Positions 8,739 to 17,758 of a stretch of 64,000 nucleotides of DNA are shown piece after piece. Each line of letters opens with the position of its first letter. Position 1 is the first letter of the stretch. Origin of the DNA: Legionella fallonii LLAP-10 (lineage in GTDB: Bacteria > Pseudomonadota > Gammaproteobacteria > Legionellales > Legionellaceae); contig NZ_LN614827.1 in NCBI RefSeq assembly GCF_000953135.1, positions 432,001-496,000 on the forward strand, given 5' to 3'. The notes beneath the pieces were generated by a model. It searched no databases, was not told the DNA's origin, and was given only the letters and a program-made list of their open reading frames with translations. A program made the translations under genes and the position numbers.

Positions 8739-9452
8739 GTGATCGTTACGGAGCAAATTGAGTATTATGAGGGGGACGTCCTTTGTCGAGGTTTTCTAGC
8801 TTATCAGAATAATGTATCTAAACAACCTGGTGTCATGATCGCACATGATTGGGGCGGACGAGGTAATTTTGTTTGTGATAAGGCGCTTGAGTTTGCAGAA
8901 ATGGGATATGCTGGCTTTGCTATAGATATGTACGGACAGGCGCAGTTGGGGCATGATAAAGTTGAAAAAAGGGCTTTATTGACTCCTTTGATGGAAAACC
9001 GCTCTATGCTATTGGCTCGTATTGCGGCCGCTTACAATAAACTGTGCTACGTACCTCAGATTGATAAAGATAAAATTGCTGCAATTGGCTATTGTTTTGG
9101 CGGTTTGTGCGTGTTGGATTTAGCCCGTTCAGGAGCTGATGTGAAAGGTGTCGTTTCCTTTCATGGCCGACTTACAGCTCCAGAGGGAGCGGTGAATAAT
9201 CTAGTGAAGGGCAAAATTTTGGTATTACATGGTTATGATGATCCCATAGTTAGGCCTGAGCAGATAGAGCAGTTTGCCATTGAGATGAATGCGAGAGAGG
9301 CCGATTGGCAAGTGCATATGTATGGTCTTACACAACATTCTTTTGCGATTCCCGGTGCTAATGATGATGAAATGGGTTTACATTATGATCCAAAAGCGGA
9401 TCGTCGTTCATGGGAAAGCACCGTAACTTTTTTACAAGAAGTGTTGTCATAA
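8739..9452 (+). CDS. Dienelactone hydrolase family protein (copy 1)
   Basis: A 237-residue alpha/beta hydrolase of the dienelactone hydrolase family. The nucleophile elbow is GYCFGG (Cys as nucleophile). The acid lies in LHGYDDPIV and the histidine in TQHSF near the C terminus, giving a Cys-Asp-His triad. The start is GTG at 8739, supported by AAAGGA five bases upstream; the overlapping ATG at 8737 runs straight into a stop. It is a clear paralogue of the protein at 33292-34008, sharing long blocks such as FGGLC-LDLARSGAD and DWQVHMYG. The natural substrate is unknown; in most bacteria the family acts on lactones or esters. It stands alone, after the dotA terminator. Confidence 0.85.
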   Translation: MIVTEQIEYYEGDVLCRGFLAYQNNVSKQPGVMIAHDWGGRGNFVCDKALEFAEMGYAGFAIDMYGQAQLGHDKVEKRALLTPLMENRSMLLARIAAAYNKLCYVPQIDKDKIAAIGYCFGGLCVLDLARSGADVKGVVSFHGRLTAPEGAVNNLVKGKILVLHGYDDPIVRPEQIEQFAIEMNAREADWQVHMYGLTQHSFAIPGANDDEMGLHYDPKADRRSWESTVTFLQEVLS

Positions 9453-9478
9453 TATAATTACAGGTACTCTCTTTATGT

Positions 9479-9508
9479 GTAACTGTTCACGTAATGACAT
9501 CAACTTAA
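9479..9508 (-). repeat. Dispersed ~30-nt intergenic repeat, copy 2
   Basis: Read on the minus strand, it contains TTGATGTCATTACGTGAACA. It is the best match to the family consensus shared with 2996-3021 and 22456-22485, and lies just past the end of the dienelactone hydrolase gene. Confidence 0.6.
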
Positions 9509-9534
9509 ACGTCTTATTCCTTGTCTAAAATGTG

Positions 9535-9622
9535 ATGTAGGTGGGGGCTGAGGCCAGTCCAATATGCCGTGATGTAGCCTAATGGAGCACATCAGGCGGG
9601 CAATTTGTGGTCCGACCTACAT
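9535..9622. repeat. GTAGGT-bounded inverted-repeat element
   Basis: The segment begins ATGTAGGT (9535-9542) and ends ACCTACAT (9615-9622), perfect complements 72 bases apart, with GGGGGCT and GGTCCG tracts next to the ends. Related GTAGGTYGGGC sequences occur at 31086-31127 and 40719-40856. It lies between two genes that end toward each other and may act as a transcript end or be a degenerate mobile repeat. Confidence 0.5.
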
Positions 9623-9630
9623 GTACCGTG

Positions 9631-10494
9631 TTATGTCGCGCCAAGTAGTGCAGAAGCATTTTTATGTAATATTTCTTTCTGTCGTTGCTCTGACAGTTGC
9701 AGCTTAGTGAACATCTGTTTGGAATAATCAAACCAATCCATTACATCCATTTGACTGGTTTGACCTAAATCGGAGCTGTAGATTACTCGAGGCACAGACG
9801 TTAAAACCTCTGAAAAATCCTCTTCGTCCTGATGACCTAGCAAATAGGTTAATGCTGTTTGTTCTATCCAAATAAATTCATTTTTAGTGAGTTCTTTTAA
9901 AGCGGAAGCATTTAATCCTGTAAGAGGGTTGGCGGGTTGGTTTAATAATAGCGCGGGAACATTATATTGGATGCAGGCATCAATTAAACTATATACTTCT
10001 TCTTTGGATGCATGGCCAGTGGATAAAATAATTGGAAAGTCACTAGCCATTTTTAAAATATCAAATACCTCTTTACGTAATTGATGTTTTGTATCGAATA
10101 AGGTTTCACTGTTTAACGTGTGTTTGCTTAAATAGGCATGAGATAAGGTTCTTGTTAGTTTTGATTGTATAGTCCGTCCAGTAATGGTTGGAAAATGGAC
10201 AATCATTTTGCTGTTAATTACTGGTTGGTATTCACTTAAAGAGCGGAGAATGACCTGATAATTTATCCCGCCAGCAATATGATTTAACACTAAAGAGGCA
10301 AAAACAGGGAGGCCCATTTTTTGAGCAAGAGAGGCTTGTATACTGGTTGCTCCCAGATGACTTTTTAATACTACAGCGCCATTCATCGTTTGATAAATTT
10401 TTCCTGCTTCAAGCGCATGCCAACGTCGGATGTAAAGATCAGGAGAGGCGTGGTAATGTATATCAATGAATTTATAATCATCAAATGTATTCAA
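9631..10494 (-). CDS. Amidohydrolase-like protein (DUF6282-type)
   Basis: A 287-residue TIM-barrel metal-dependent hydrolase homologue. An N-terminal DIHYHASPD motif (about residues 11-19) gives the HxH metal ligands of the amidohydrolase superfamily. VVLKSHLGAT follows at about 40-50, then HFPTITGR, and STGHASKEEV near 155 with another candidate metal-binding His. This pattern resembles proteins annotated DUF6282, which have no established substrate. It is the last gene of the five-gene minus-strand operon and starts nine bases after the RraA-like gene. Hydrolysis of a C-N or ester bond in the same pathway is the natural inference, but the sequence does not name the substrate. Confidence 0.65.
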   Translation of the reverse strand: MNTFDDYKFIDIHYHASPDLYIRRWHALEAGKIYQTMNGAVVLKSHLGATSIQASLAQKMGLPVFASLVLNHIAGGINYQVILRSLSEYQPVINSKMIVHFPTITGRTIQSKLTRTLSHAYLSKHTLNSETLFDTKHQLRKEVFDILKMASDFPIILSTGHASKEEVYSLIDACIQYNVPALLLNQPANPLTGLNASALKELTKNEFIWIEQTALTYLLGHQDEEDFSEVLTSVPRVIYSSDLGQTSQMDVMDWFDYSKQMFTKLQLSEQRQKEILHKNASALLGAT

Positions 10495-10503
10495 TTTAAA
10501 ACC

Positions 10504-11163
10504 TTATTTTTTTCCTAACCAGGGTTGATCATAACGGTATTCTTTTCTTGCTTGCTCAAGCGAGGAGCCCGATTTTATCGCTTCTTTTATCTTATTTTCT
10601 GTTAATTGAATGTTTTCTGCTTTGTTTATAATGTCTGTAAGCAAGTGCAGGGGGATCACTAAAACTCCATTATCATCAGCGAAAATAATATCTCCGGGAT
10701 TAATGGTGACGTCATTAATCAATAGAGGGTGCTGCTCTTCTATTTTATGGACACGATTTTTACCTGAACGCATGTAAATAGAGGTACTAAATACGGGATA
10801 TGGAGTCGCACGAATGGCGGCTACATCGCGAACGGCCCCGTAAACGACGGTGCCGGCGATGTTATTACGTATTGCTACTTGAGTCAGAATATCGCCCCAA
10901 ACAGTGCAATCACTGCGTCCGTTATTGTCAATGACAATAACGGATTCTGCGGGTATCGCATCGATGTAATTGGCTGCATTTTTAAATGTTGTCGCTTGTT
11001 CCTTATTCGCCTCATACTTTATCGTATAGGCGGGGCCAATTATTTTCATTCCTGGTGATAAGGGTTTTATGCTCAATAGGGCTCCCTCAACTCTACTGGC
11101 ATCAAGCGCATCGGAAATTTCAGTTGTACTGAATAAATGTAATTTCTGTATTTGTTTTATCAT
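10504..11163 (-). CDS. RraA-family aldolase/decarboxylase
   Basis: A 219-residue protein of the RraA / 4-hydroxy-4-methyl-2-oxoglutarate (HMG/CHA) aldolase family. The catalytic signature is present: VYGAVRDVAAIR supplies the substrate-binding Arg and metal-binding Asp (about 115-126), followed by YPVFSTS. ADDNGVLVIP (near 166) matches the conserved C-terminal segment. Family members cleave 4-hydroxy-2-oxo acids to pyruvate or decarboxylate oxaloacetate, while true RraA proteins inhibit RNase E. The operon context (aldolase, beta-decarboxylating dehydrogenase, hydrolases) strongly favours the enzymatic role. The start overlaps the previous stop in ATGA (11160-11163), so it is translationally coupled. 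Confidence 0.8.
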   Translation of the reverse strand: MIKQIQKLHLFSTTEISDALDASRVEGALLSIKPLSPGMKIIGPAYTIKYEANKEQATTFKNAANYIDAIPAESVIVIDNNGRSDCTVWGDILTQVAIRNNIAGTVVYGAVRDVAAIRATPYPVFSTSIYMRSGKNRVHKIEEQHPLLINDVTINPGDIIFADDNGVLVIPLHLLTDIINKAENIQLTENKIKEAIKSGSSLEQARKEYRYDQPWLGKK

Positions 11164-12341
11164 GTTCGTGTCATTGGTTGATTGACTATTTTGGGCAATA
11201 CAAAAGATAACGCAACTCCGGATACCGGTTCTTCAGAATTAATACATTGCTCTATAATTGCATTGGCCATCTCTTGGGTTGTGGCGTTTCCTCCTAAATC
11301 ATAAGTAACCCAGCGCCTTTCATTGGCTACCTTGATAACTGCATTGATAATTCTCTGTGCCTCTTTCTGATAGCCCAAATGCTCCAGCAGCATGCTTATA
11401 GATAAAAACATAGCACTAGGGTTAGCACTTTGTGATTTCATTCGTGGTCCACTACCATGAACAGGCTCAAAATAACTTCCTTGGGGGCCAATATTAGCAC
11501 TAGGAGCAAAACCTAATCCGCCCATGATGCCTGCACCAACATCGGATAAAATATCACCGAACATATTTTCTGCAACGATGACCCCAAATTCTTCTGGGCG
11601 TCTGATCATCCATAAAGCAACCGCATCAGCATTTAAAATATCGGCATTAATATGAGGATATTGACGTGATGCGTGTTCAAAAAACTCTCTAGCAAACTCC
11701 CCACTTTGGCGAAGCACATTGGGTTTATCAGCAAAAGTTACGCGATTCATCTGGTTGGTATGAGCATAGTGAAATGCATACTCAAATAAACGTACTAATC
11801 CATTTTTGGATTGTAAACGTAAAGCACAGCTAAGTTCATTGGCTGGGGTCTTTTGCCAGCGTGGGTGTTGGGTTATAACATTATAGATAGGTGTAGGTGG
11901 AGGAGCATAGTCAAAACCAGAATATAAGCCTTCGGTATTTTCACGAATGATGCAAAAGTTAAATGGTTTTTCACTTCCTTTGATGGAAAAACAAGGACGA
12001 ATATTAGCAAACAAATCTAGTTTTTGTCTTAGTTGGATTATTGGCGATACATAATGGTGATTGCTTTGTTGAAATTGAAGCGCTAATTCTTTAGCTGCTT
12101 CTCGTTGAGGCTTGCTGGTTATGGCTCCTAGCAAAACTGAATCTGATTCTGCAATAAGTTGCCATGTCCCTTCTGGAATGGGATTACCTTCTTTTTGCCA
12201 ATAGGACCAGCCTATATCACCCAAAGTCAGTTTGATGGGGATTCGAAGCTGTTCAATGATGGGTATTGCTGCAAGGGTTACCTCTATCCCAATACCATCA
12301 CCTGGCAATACTGCAATTTTTGTGACCTCTTTAGATTGCAC
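11160..12341 (-). CDS. Isopropylmalate/isocitrate dehydrogenase family enzyme
   Basis: A 393-residue beta-decarboxylating dehydrogenase. The N terminus has IAVLPGDGIGIEVT, followed by the substrate loop IRENTEGLYSG (near 133) and the Mg-binding GDILSDVGAG (near 260). GSYFEPVHGSGPRM (about 286) is the usual signature of the NAD(P)-binding region. The family oxidises 2-hydroxy acids with a 3-carboxylate (isocitrate, 3-isopropylmalate, D-malate, tartrate). It is not in a leu operon, so the substrate is probably something else. I recall a L. pneumophila gene near dotA, dlpA, described as being in this family; this may be its counterpart. It overlaps both neighbours in the operon (11 bases upstream, 4 downstream). 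Confidence 0.85.
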   Translation of the reverse strand: MQSKEVTKIAVLPGDGIGIEVTLAAIPIIEQLRIPIKLTLGDIGWSYWQKEGNPIPEGTWQLIAESDSVLLGAITSKPQREAAKELALQFQQSNHHYVSPIIQLRQKLDLFANIRPCFSIKGSEKPFNFCIIRENTEGLYSGFDYAPPPTPIYNVITQHPRWQKTPANELSCALRLQSKNGLVRLFEYAFHYAHTNQMNRVTFADKPNVLRQSGEFAREFFEHASRQYPHINADILNADAVALWMIRRPEEFGVIVAENMFGDILSDVGAGIMGGLGFAPSANIGPQGSYFEPVHGSGPRMKSQSANPSAMFLSISMLLEHLGYQKEAQRIINAVIKVANERRWVTYDLGGNATTQEMANAIIEQCINSEEPVSGVALSFVLPKIVNQPMTRT

Positions 12342-13035
12342 CGTTTAATGCCTCCAAAATAACCTTTTTACAAAAGGGGAGATTATCTCTTAGTATTCTC
12401 ATTCCAGCTTCAGGGACACTAAGTAAGGTTCCTTGATGAGGGGTAAGCACATTATCTTTATTCACCAGATGAGACAATTCGCCAATTAAATGCAGATGCT
12501 TCACTTGATTTTCTTTGATAATGGACGTTGAATCAGTTTCTAATACTCTTGTTAAACCATAAATGATTCGTTTTGCTGCCAATTCTTTATCTGTGATTTG
12601 GTGGGTTTGCAAAGGTATCTCATTAGGATAATAAACGTGTTGATACAGACTATGTAGTGCTTCATCAATTTTGTACTCGTTACACAGAGTGATAACTTCA
12701 CCAAGTTTTTGGGCTAGAGATTGATCGGCAAAACTGGGGGCTGAAAATAATATTAGAGGTTTATTCAGATGAGTAAATAAAGAAAAACACTGTTGGAGAA
12801 TAACCCCACCAAATGAAAATCCAAAAAATGCATCGTAATGAGGAATGTATTGGCTAAGCTTTTCTTGCCAATGGCTATAAAATTGTTCATTGGAGAGTTC
12901 TTCCATTATGGACAATGAGTCTATGGGGTGAAGACTGTATTCGGTTTCTAAAAAAGCCAATGGGCTAATTATAGAGTCAATATAAGCGGGATGTGGCGTA
13001 TCTGATGGGAGGATCAATATTTTCTTTTTTTGCAT
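12331..13035 (-). CDS. Small alpha/beta hydrolase, unknown substrate
   Basis: A 234-residue protein with the nucleophile elbow GFSFGG (GXSXG, Ser about residue 74) after a hydrophobic strand, and short enough to be a minimal alpha/beta hydrolase or thioesterase. A PLILFSAPSF strand follows, and ELSHLVNKDNVL near the C terminus holds the likely acid/histidine region. It starts 40 bases after the aldolase gene and overlaps the dehydrogenase gene by 11 bases. That places it as the second gene of the operon and suggests it cleaves a thioester or ester intermediate of the same pathway. I do not recognise a named orthologue. Confidence 0.65.
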   Translation of the reverse strand: MQKKKILILPSDTPHPAYIDSIISPLAFLETEYSLHPIDSLSIMEELSNEQFYSHWQEKLSQYIPHYDAFFGFSFGGVILQQCFSLFTHLNKPLILFSAPSFADQSLAQKLGEVITLCNEYKIDEALHSLYQHVYYPNEIPLQTHQITDKELAAKRIIYGLTRVLETDSTSIIKENQVKHLHLIGELSHLVNKDNVLTPHQGTLLSVPEAGMRILRDNLPFCKKVILEALNGAI

Positions 13036-13074
13036 TTTAAGCTCATATTTTAGTTGGTGCTATTAGGTGATAGG

Positions 13075-13971
13075 TTATAGTTTTTCTTCTTTATTCTGAT
13101 TAAATATCTTGAGGTCGGCTGTTGAAAGATCAGAAATTCCCCTGACAAACTCATCCATTTCAATGGGCTCATGACCTATATGCAATGCATCTCGCACGTA
13201 GTTTGCGGCAGTTAATGCTTCCTGTAAATTGTATTTTTTTATCTGAATGGCATGTAAATAGGCAATAAAAAATTCTGTCTTTAAATTTCCCGTTCCTTTT
13301 CCCATTCCGGCCAAGGAGGCATCGATGAGTTCTACACCTGAATCCATGGCGGCAATAGCATTTGCATGAGCTAAACCAATATTGTCATGGGCATGAAAAC
13401 CAAAAGGGATGGGATAGTTTGGGATATATTTACCATAAATAGATTTAATTCTTTGGGGGAGTATACTGCCATTTGAATCAGCGAAATAGATCATCTCCGG
13501 TTGATATTTACTCGCTTGCTCTACCACTTCATCCAACTCATCATCAGTGTAATAAGTCATGTGAATAAAATTAATAGATACTTGCAAGTTTAGTTTCTTT
13601 GCTATTTTAATAACTGGTATTGCTTCTGCAAATCCATCTTTAGCAATACATATTCTTAATAAGCTTACCCCTGCGTCTTTTAACTCTATAAGGTCAGCTT
13701 CATCGATGTTATTCGGGTGAGCCATTACCGCAATAGTAGCTTTTTTAATAAGGGAGCGGCACAGATGAAGATAGTCTTTGTAACAAAATCCTGCCCTTCC
13801 CAGATTATCTATTGGGCGGATAGAGCCATTACGGTAGCCAATTTCTATATACTCCACGCCGGTTTTATCTAGGGGCAATAGGATTCCCTCTAATTCTTGA
13901 TCTGAAAAATGAAAATTTGTTCGATGGCCGCCATCTCTTAATGAGGCATCTAATAGTTGAATTGAAGTCAT
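13075..13971 (-). CDS. DRE-TIM (HMGL-like) metallolyase/aldolase
   Basis: About 298 residues, starting at the ATG at 13971, which has an excellent Shine-Dalgarno (AAGGAG seven bases upstream). A longer frame to 14025 is less likely. LLDASLRDGGHRTNFHFS is the N-terminal signature of the HMG-CoA lyase / isopropylmalate synthase / 4-hydroxy-2-oxovalerate aldolase superfamily (the catalytic Arg-Asp pair). FGFHAHDNIGLAHAN gives the HxH metal ligands, and SLAGMGKGTGN the conserved Gly-rich loop. It is too short to carry the regulatory domain of LeuA, so C-C cleavage or condensation by a simple aldolase is more likely. It is the first gene of the five-gene operon ending at 9631. Confidence 0.8.
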   Translation of the reverse strand: MTSIQLLDASLRDGGHRTNFHFSDQELEGILLPLDKTGVEYIEIGYRNGSIRPIDNLGRAGFCYKDYLHLCRSLIKKATIAVMAHPNNIDEADLIELKDAGVSLLRICIAKDGFAEAIPVIKIAKKLNLQVSINFIHMTYYTDDELDEVVEQASKYQPEMIYFADSNGSILPQRIKSIYGKYIPNYPIPFGFHAHDNIGLAHANAIAAMDSGVELIDASLAGMGKGTGNLKTEFFIAYLHAIQIKKYNLQEALTAANYVRDALHIGHEPIEMDEFVRGISDLSTADLKIFNQNKEEKL

Positions 13972-14348
13972 TGAGTTACTCCTTCCCTCTGCTCCTCGAA
14001 ATACTGATGCTTTGCACTCAAGCAAAATATGCTAGTTATGCAAGAGGTTTATTGAAACAAAACCAATTATGAGGCACAAGGTTTAGTGTCTAAATTTTTA
14101 TGTTTATAATTATAAGTTTAATACAAATGCATTAAGTTTGTTGATGAATAACACCAAATAATAGTAAAAAGGTCGTTAGGATTGGCTAGTTCATAAATAA
14201 AAGCAAGGAGCCAATAATAAGCAGTATCCATATTAGGAAAATTATGCGATCTTGATTTGATGAAGCTATCAAAATAAAAAGAGGTAGGAATAAATTTTTG
14301 GTAATCAAAAAACTGATCATTTTTGAAAATGAAGGGGCAAATCTTTTA
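13972..14348. other. Intergenic region, divergent
   Basis: About 370 very AT-rich bases between the aldolase operon and the ABC transporter. It must hold both promoters, but I cannot pick a convincing -35/-10 pair or operator. GAGGTAGGAA at 14281-14290 would serve as a ribosome-binding site for an alternative TTG start of the ABC gene at 14298. No supported coding region. Confidence 0.4.
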
Positions 14349-15281
14349 ATGCAAAACAGTATCGCTATTACTATCACAGGACTCAACAAAATCTATAGCA
14401 ATGGCTTTAATGCGTTGAGTGATATCAACTTGGAAATTAAACGTGGTGAGATTTTTGCGCTATTAGGACCCAATGGCGCGGGTAAAACTACGCTGATCAA
14501 TACCATATGCGGTATATCTCGTCTTAGCAGTGGTACCATTACCATATTTGGCTATGATAACATCAAGCAATATCGTGAAGCACGTGCTGCTGTCGGCTTA
14601 GTGCCTCAAGAGTTAACTACCGATGCGTTTGAATCAGTTTGGAACACGGTGACATTTAGTCGGGGGCTATTTAACAAAGCAGCTAATCCTGCGTATATAG
14701 AGGATGTGCTAAAACGTCTTGCACTTTGGGAGAAGAAAGATGAGCAAATTCGGCATTTATCGGGGGGGATGAAGAGGAGGGTGATGATCGCCAAAGCATT
14801 GTCGCATGAGCCAGAAATTCTGTTTCTCGATGAACCAACAGCCGGTGTTGATGTAGAACTGCGCAAATCAATGTGGTCGCAGGTACGGAGTTTGCGTGAT
14901 ACCGGAGTTACTATTATTCTCACAACTCATTACCTCGAAGAGGCGCAAGAAATGTCTGACCGTATTGGTATCATCAATAATGGTAATCTGATCCTGACCG
15001 AAAAGAAAAAAATTCTCATGGAAAAAATGGGCAAGCGTCAGATGATTTTCGTGCTGCGCGAACCACTACTTAGCATTCCGGCCGGATTGGGACGTTATCC
15101 TTTGACGCTAGCGCAGGATGAAAACGGCGGTAAACTGATTTTGACTTATGATCCTGAAACTGAGAATGATATCTCAGACGTATTAGACAATCTAAAGTCG
15201 AATGGTATTCGTCCTAAAGATATCTATACTCGTCAAAGCAGTTTAGAAGAAATTTTTATTGAACTGGTGGAGGCCAAATGA
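14349..15281 (+). CDS. ABC-2 exporter, ATP-binding subunit
   Basis: A 310-residue ATPase if it starts at the ATG at 14349. A TTG at 14298 has a better-spaced ribosome-binding site and would add 17 residues that the family usually lacks. Walker A is [10 protein letters not shown], the signature motif is LSGGMKRR, Walker B is [10 protein letters not shown] and the switch histidine lies in TTHYLEEA. The C-terminal extension after the nucleotide-binding domain is typical of DrrA/NodI-type exporters for polyketides, antibiotics or lipooligosaccharides. Its stop overlaps the permease start in ATGA. Both genes look richer in G+C than their surroundings, which could indicate transfer. Substrate unknown. 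Confidence 0.88.
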   Translation: MQNSIAITITGLNKIYSNGFNALSDINLEIKRGEIFALLGPNGAGKTTLINTICGISRLSSGTITIFGYDNIKQYREARAAVGLVPQELTTDAFESVWNTVTFSRGLFNKAANPAYIEDVLKRLALWEKKDEQIRHLSGGMKRRVMIAKALSHEPEILFLDEPTAGVDVELRKSMWSQVRSLRDTGVTIILTTHYLEEAQEMSDRIGIINNGNLILTEKKKILMEKMGKRQMIFVLREPLLSIPAGLGRYPLTLAQDENGGKLILTYDPETENDISDVLDNLKSNGIRPKDIYTRQSSLEEIFIELVEAK

Positions 15282-16039
15282 ACCTTCGTGGTATCCGAGC
15301 AATTTATGCCTTTGAAATGGGGCGAACTTTGCGTACGCTGGGGCAAAGTATTGCATCTCCGGTTATTTCCACTGTACTCTATTTTATAGTGTTCGGCTCG
15401 GCCATCGGCTCGCGCATGCAATCCATTGACGGCGTACCCTATGGGGCATTCATTGTCCCTGGACTGATCATGCTTACAGTGCTTGGCGAAAGTGTGTCAA
15501 ATGCTTCCTTCGGCATTTATTTTCCGCGCTTTACTGGAACGATTTATGAAGTCCTCTCTGCGCCGATGTCCTTTGTTGAAGTTGTACTGGGCTATGTGGG
15601 GGCTGCTACTACCAAATCAGTGCTCATTGGTACAATTGTTCTCTCAACGGCCTGGCTTTTTGTACCCTTGCACATCGCTCATCCGCTTTGGATGACATTT
15701 TTTCTGATCATGACCAGTGTGACGTTTAGTTTGCTGGGCTTCATTATTGGCATCTGGGCTGATGGTTTTGAAAAATTACAGCTTATTCCACTACTCATCA
15801 TTACGCCACTGACTTTCCTCGGAGGCAGTTTTTATTCCATTAATATGCTGCCACCTTTCTGGCATCAGTTTTCACTGCTGAATCCTGTGGTCTACCTCGT
15901 GAGCGGTTTCCGCTGGAGTTTTTACGAACATAGCGATGTTAGTCTTGCTACCAGCGTTATCATGATTTTGACCTTCACTGCCATCTGTCTTTGCCTCATC
16001 AGCTGGATTTTTAAAACGGGTTATGGCTTAAAAAAATAG
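15278..16039 (+). CDS. ABC-2 type exporter, permease subunit
   Basis: A 253-residue integral membrane protein with six hydrophobic segments. It has the ABC-2 family pattern [22 protein letters not shown] and, near residues 180-190, [18 protein letters not shown], which is characteristic of NodJ/DrrB-like permeases. It pairs with the ATPase encoded immediately upstream (4-base overlap) to make a complete exporter. It ends two bases before the stop of the convergent hypothetical gene, with no visible terminator between them. Confidence 0.88.
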   Translation: MNLRGIRAIYAFEMGRTLRTLGQSIASPVISTVLYFIVFGSAIGSRMQSIDGVPYGAFIVPGLIMLTVLGESVSNASFGIYFPRFTGTIYEVLSAPMSFVEVVLGYVGAATTKSVLIGTIVLSTAWLFVPLHIAHPLWMTFFLIMTSVTFSLLGFIIGIWADGFEKLQLIPLLIITPLTFLGGSFYSINMLPPFWHQFSLLNPVVYLVSGFRWSFYEHSDVSLATSVIMILTFTAICLCLISWIFKTGYGLKK

Positions 16040-16041
16040 GT

Positions 16042-16656
16042 CTAATCAATGTAACCTACTGACGTATTATCAGGTGTATCATTTTGCAGCGATAGACCTG
16101 ATAGTGTATTAATTAAATTTCTCAATAGATGAACCAGTATCACTAGAGGAGAGACAGCAATCGTTAATGCTAATGCTATTGAGTGTCTTGCTACTTCAAG
16201 AGGGATAGCAACCGCCCATGCTAATGCATTAATAATGGGCGTGTTTTTTCTCTCCTCTGACCAGGTATCTGCGATTAACTTACGTGCTAGTAAAGGGAAA
16301 ATTAAATAATCTAAAATACCTTTGATCCCTGTTTTTCGATTATATACAGCATAGACTTCAGAACCAATCATCACAGGAATGAGATAGGGGCGGAAAAAAG
16401 CGGTCATTACTTGTTCAAAAATATTTTTTTGAGGGGCTACCGAAGGATGATCATAATGATCACCTACTATGCATAAGTATGTTGCATCGATTGTTTCATA
16501 CCAGGATAAATCCTCACTCCATTTTAACTCAATAATTTCATGAGATAATAAATCGGGCATTTCTTCCGGCATTAAAATATGCAAAAGCGGCTTCGTACGA
16601 TAGGAAATACCAGACGATTTGGAGAAAGGATTAAGAGCTCTAAAAAAATGATTCAT
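16042..16656 (-). CDS. Unrecognised protein with C-terminal membrane region
   Basis: A 204-residue protein that I do not recognise. The first 130 residues are mixed polar/aromatic with no catalytic motif that I can name; a hydrophobic hairpin-like stretch lies at about 140-185 (IINALAWAVAIPLEVARHSI onward), and the tail is polar. Two membrane passes or membrane association are likely. It is a single gene, convergent with the ABC transporter and upstream of the ATP-grasp array on the other side. It could be a Legionella-specific protein of unknown role. Confidence 0.55.
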   Translation of the reverse strand: MNHFFRALNPFSKSSGISYRTKPLLHILMPEEMPDLLSHEIIELKWSEDLSWYETIDATYLCIVGDHYDHPSVAPQKNIFEQVMTAFFRPYLIPVMIGSEVYAVYNRKTGIKGILDYLIFPLLARKLIADTWSEERKNTPIINALAWAVAIPLEVARHSIALALTIAVSPLVILVHLLRNLINTLSGLSLQNDTPDNTSVGYID

Positions 16657-16738
16657 GTGTAATAATATTGTATAATTAATGCGTTACAATATCAAAATTG
16701 TAGCATTTAATTTCAGTAAAAGCATCCAGGTATAGTTC

Positions 16739-17758
16739 TTAAGTAAAAAAATAAATTAGCCCTATAATAGAAATTAAAATGAATAATCGGATATAAAAAG
16801 CCACGTGTTTATTGGAATAAAGCGAGCATAAATACGCAACAGGATGGCGAAAAATAAAAGAGCGCATGATTTGTTTCGTAACCAGGTGAGGGGTACCGCT
16901 GATAGGGAACTCGTGAATACGGATACTTGGGCGGTGATTTACTTCGATTATAACGCCATTAGAACCCTCTATAGGCGTATTGATGTCGGCACATTCCACA
17001 TCAATACCAGCAAGCCCTAAATCTAATACCCTGGCCACATGAATCATTAGTTTACGATTTTCTTTGCAAATTTGTTTGCCCAAGGCTTCATAGGTACCTC
17101 CTCGGGTGGCATTACTGGTGTAACATAGTACAATTCGTTTACCAATGGAGGGAATATAATTAACTCCTATACCTAATTCCTTTAACCTGATTAGGCATTC
17201 ATCATCTACGATAATTGGTCCCAGAAAATCATTGGTTTTTTTGCGAGCAATATTGGTTAAAGCGATTAGCTCTTCAATAGTGTGTTTACCATCCCCGATG
17301 ATGCTAGCGGGATGACGTATAACCACTCCTACGACTTTTCTATTAAAAACTAATACGCGATACGATTTTAGTTTTCCGTGAAATTCTTCGATCATTAAAT
17401 AATCATAGGATGCAAATAATTTCTCCAGATGGATTAATAGTTCTTCCAGGGTTTGAATGTTGCATAACACATCTTTTCCCTGAGCGCCATTAAGTAAGGG
17501 TTTAATAACCAAGGGGAATTTTAGTTCGGCTATTATTTCCTCAGTTAGATTTTGATTAAACTCGTCTACATGAATGGCAACAGCACTAGGCACGGGGATT
17601 TCCGCACGCTCTAATAATTTATTCGTGCAATATTTATCCGCGGCTATGTTTGAGCTACTGAGCTTATTAAATGGGGTTTCGCAACCCTTAAAAAGATAGT
17701 AATGAGAGCCTAATTTTAGCTCAAAACCATCAATCTCTTCTAAAGACTTTACTGGCAA
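16739..17758 (-). CDS. ATP-grasp ligase, cyanophycin synthetase/GshF-like (copy A)
   Basis: A 339-residue ATP-grasp enzyme when counted from the first canonical start (TTG at 17758). Motifs: FPLVIKPLLNGAQGKDVLCN (ATP-binding loop), LMIEEFHGKLKSYRVLVFN, IIGDGKHTIEELI, which is diagnostic of the CphA/GshF type, and IIEVNHRPSIRIHEFP with the Glu and Asn metal ligands. A single hydrophobic helix (LFILISIIGLIYFF) ends the protein, so it is probably anchored to the inner membrane. Family members ligate amino acids to peptides using ATP. Conserved N-terminal sequence continues upstream of the TTG to an ATT codon (see 17759-17806). One of four tandem paralogues; closest to copy B. Confidence 0.75.
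   Translation of the reverse strand: MPVKSLEEIDGFELKLGSHYYLFKGCETPFNKLSSSNIAADKYCTNKLLERAEIPVPSAVAIHVDEFNQNLTEEIIAELKFPLVIKPLLNGAQGKDVLCNIQTLEELLIHLEKLFASYDYLMIEEFHGKLKSYRVLVFNRKVVGVVIRHPASIIGDGKHTIEELIALTNIARKKTNDFLGPIIVDDECLIRLKELGIGVNYIPSIGKRIVLCYTSNATRGGTYEALGKQICKENRKLMIHVARVLDLGLAGIDVECADINTPIEGSNGVIIEVNHRPSIRIHEFPISGTPHLVTKQIMRSFIFRHPVAYLCSLYSNKHVAFYIRLFILISIIGLIYFFT

Noticed and set aside
11160-12341. Calling the dehydrogenase leuB
   Set aside because: No leuA, leuC or leuD is nearby and the neighbours are aldolases and hydrolases, so a different hydroxy acid is more likely.
14186-14389. 67-residue hydrophobic open frame on the minus strand before the ABC genes
   Set aside because: It overlaps the start of the ABC ATPase, has a TTG start without a Shine-Dalgarno, and the hydrophobic composition follows from the T-rich DNA.
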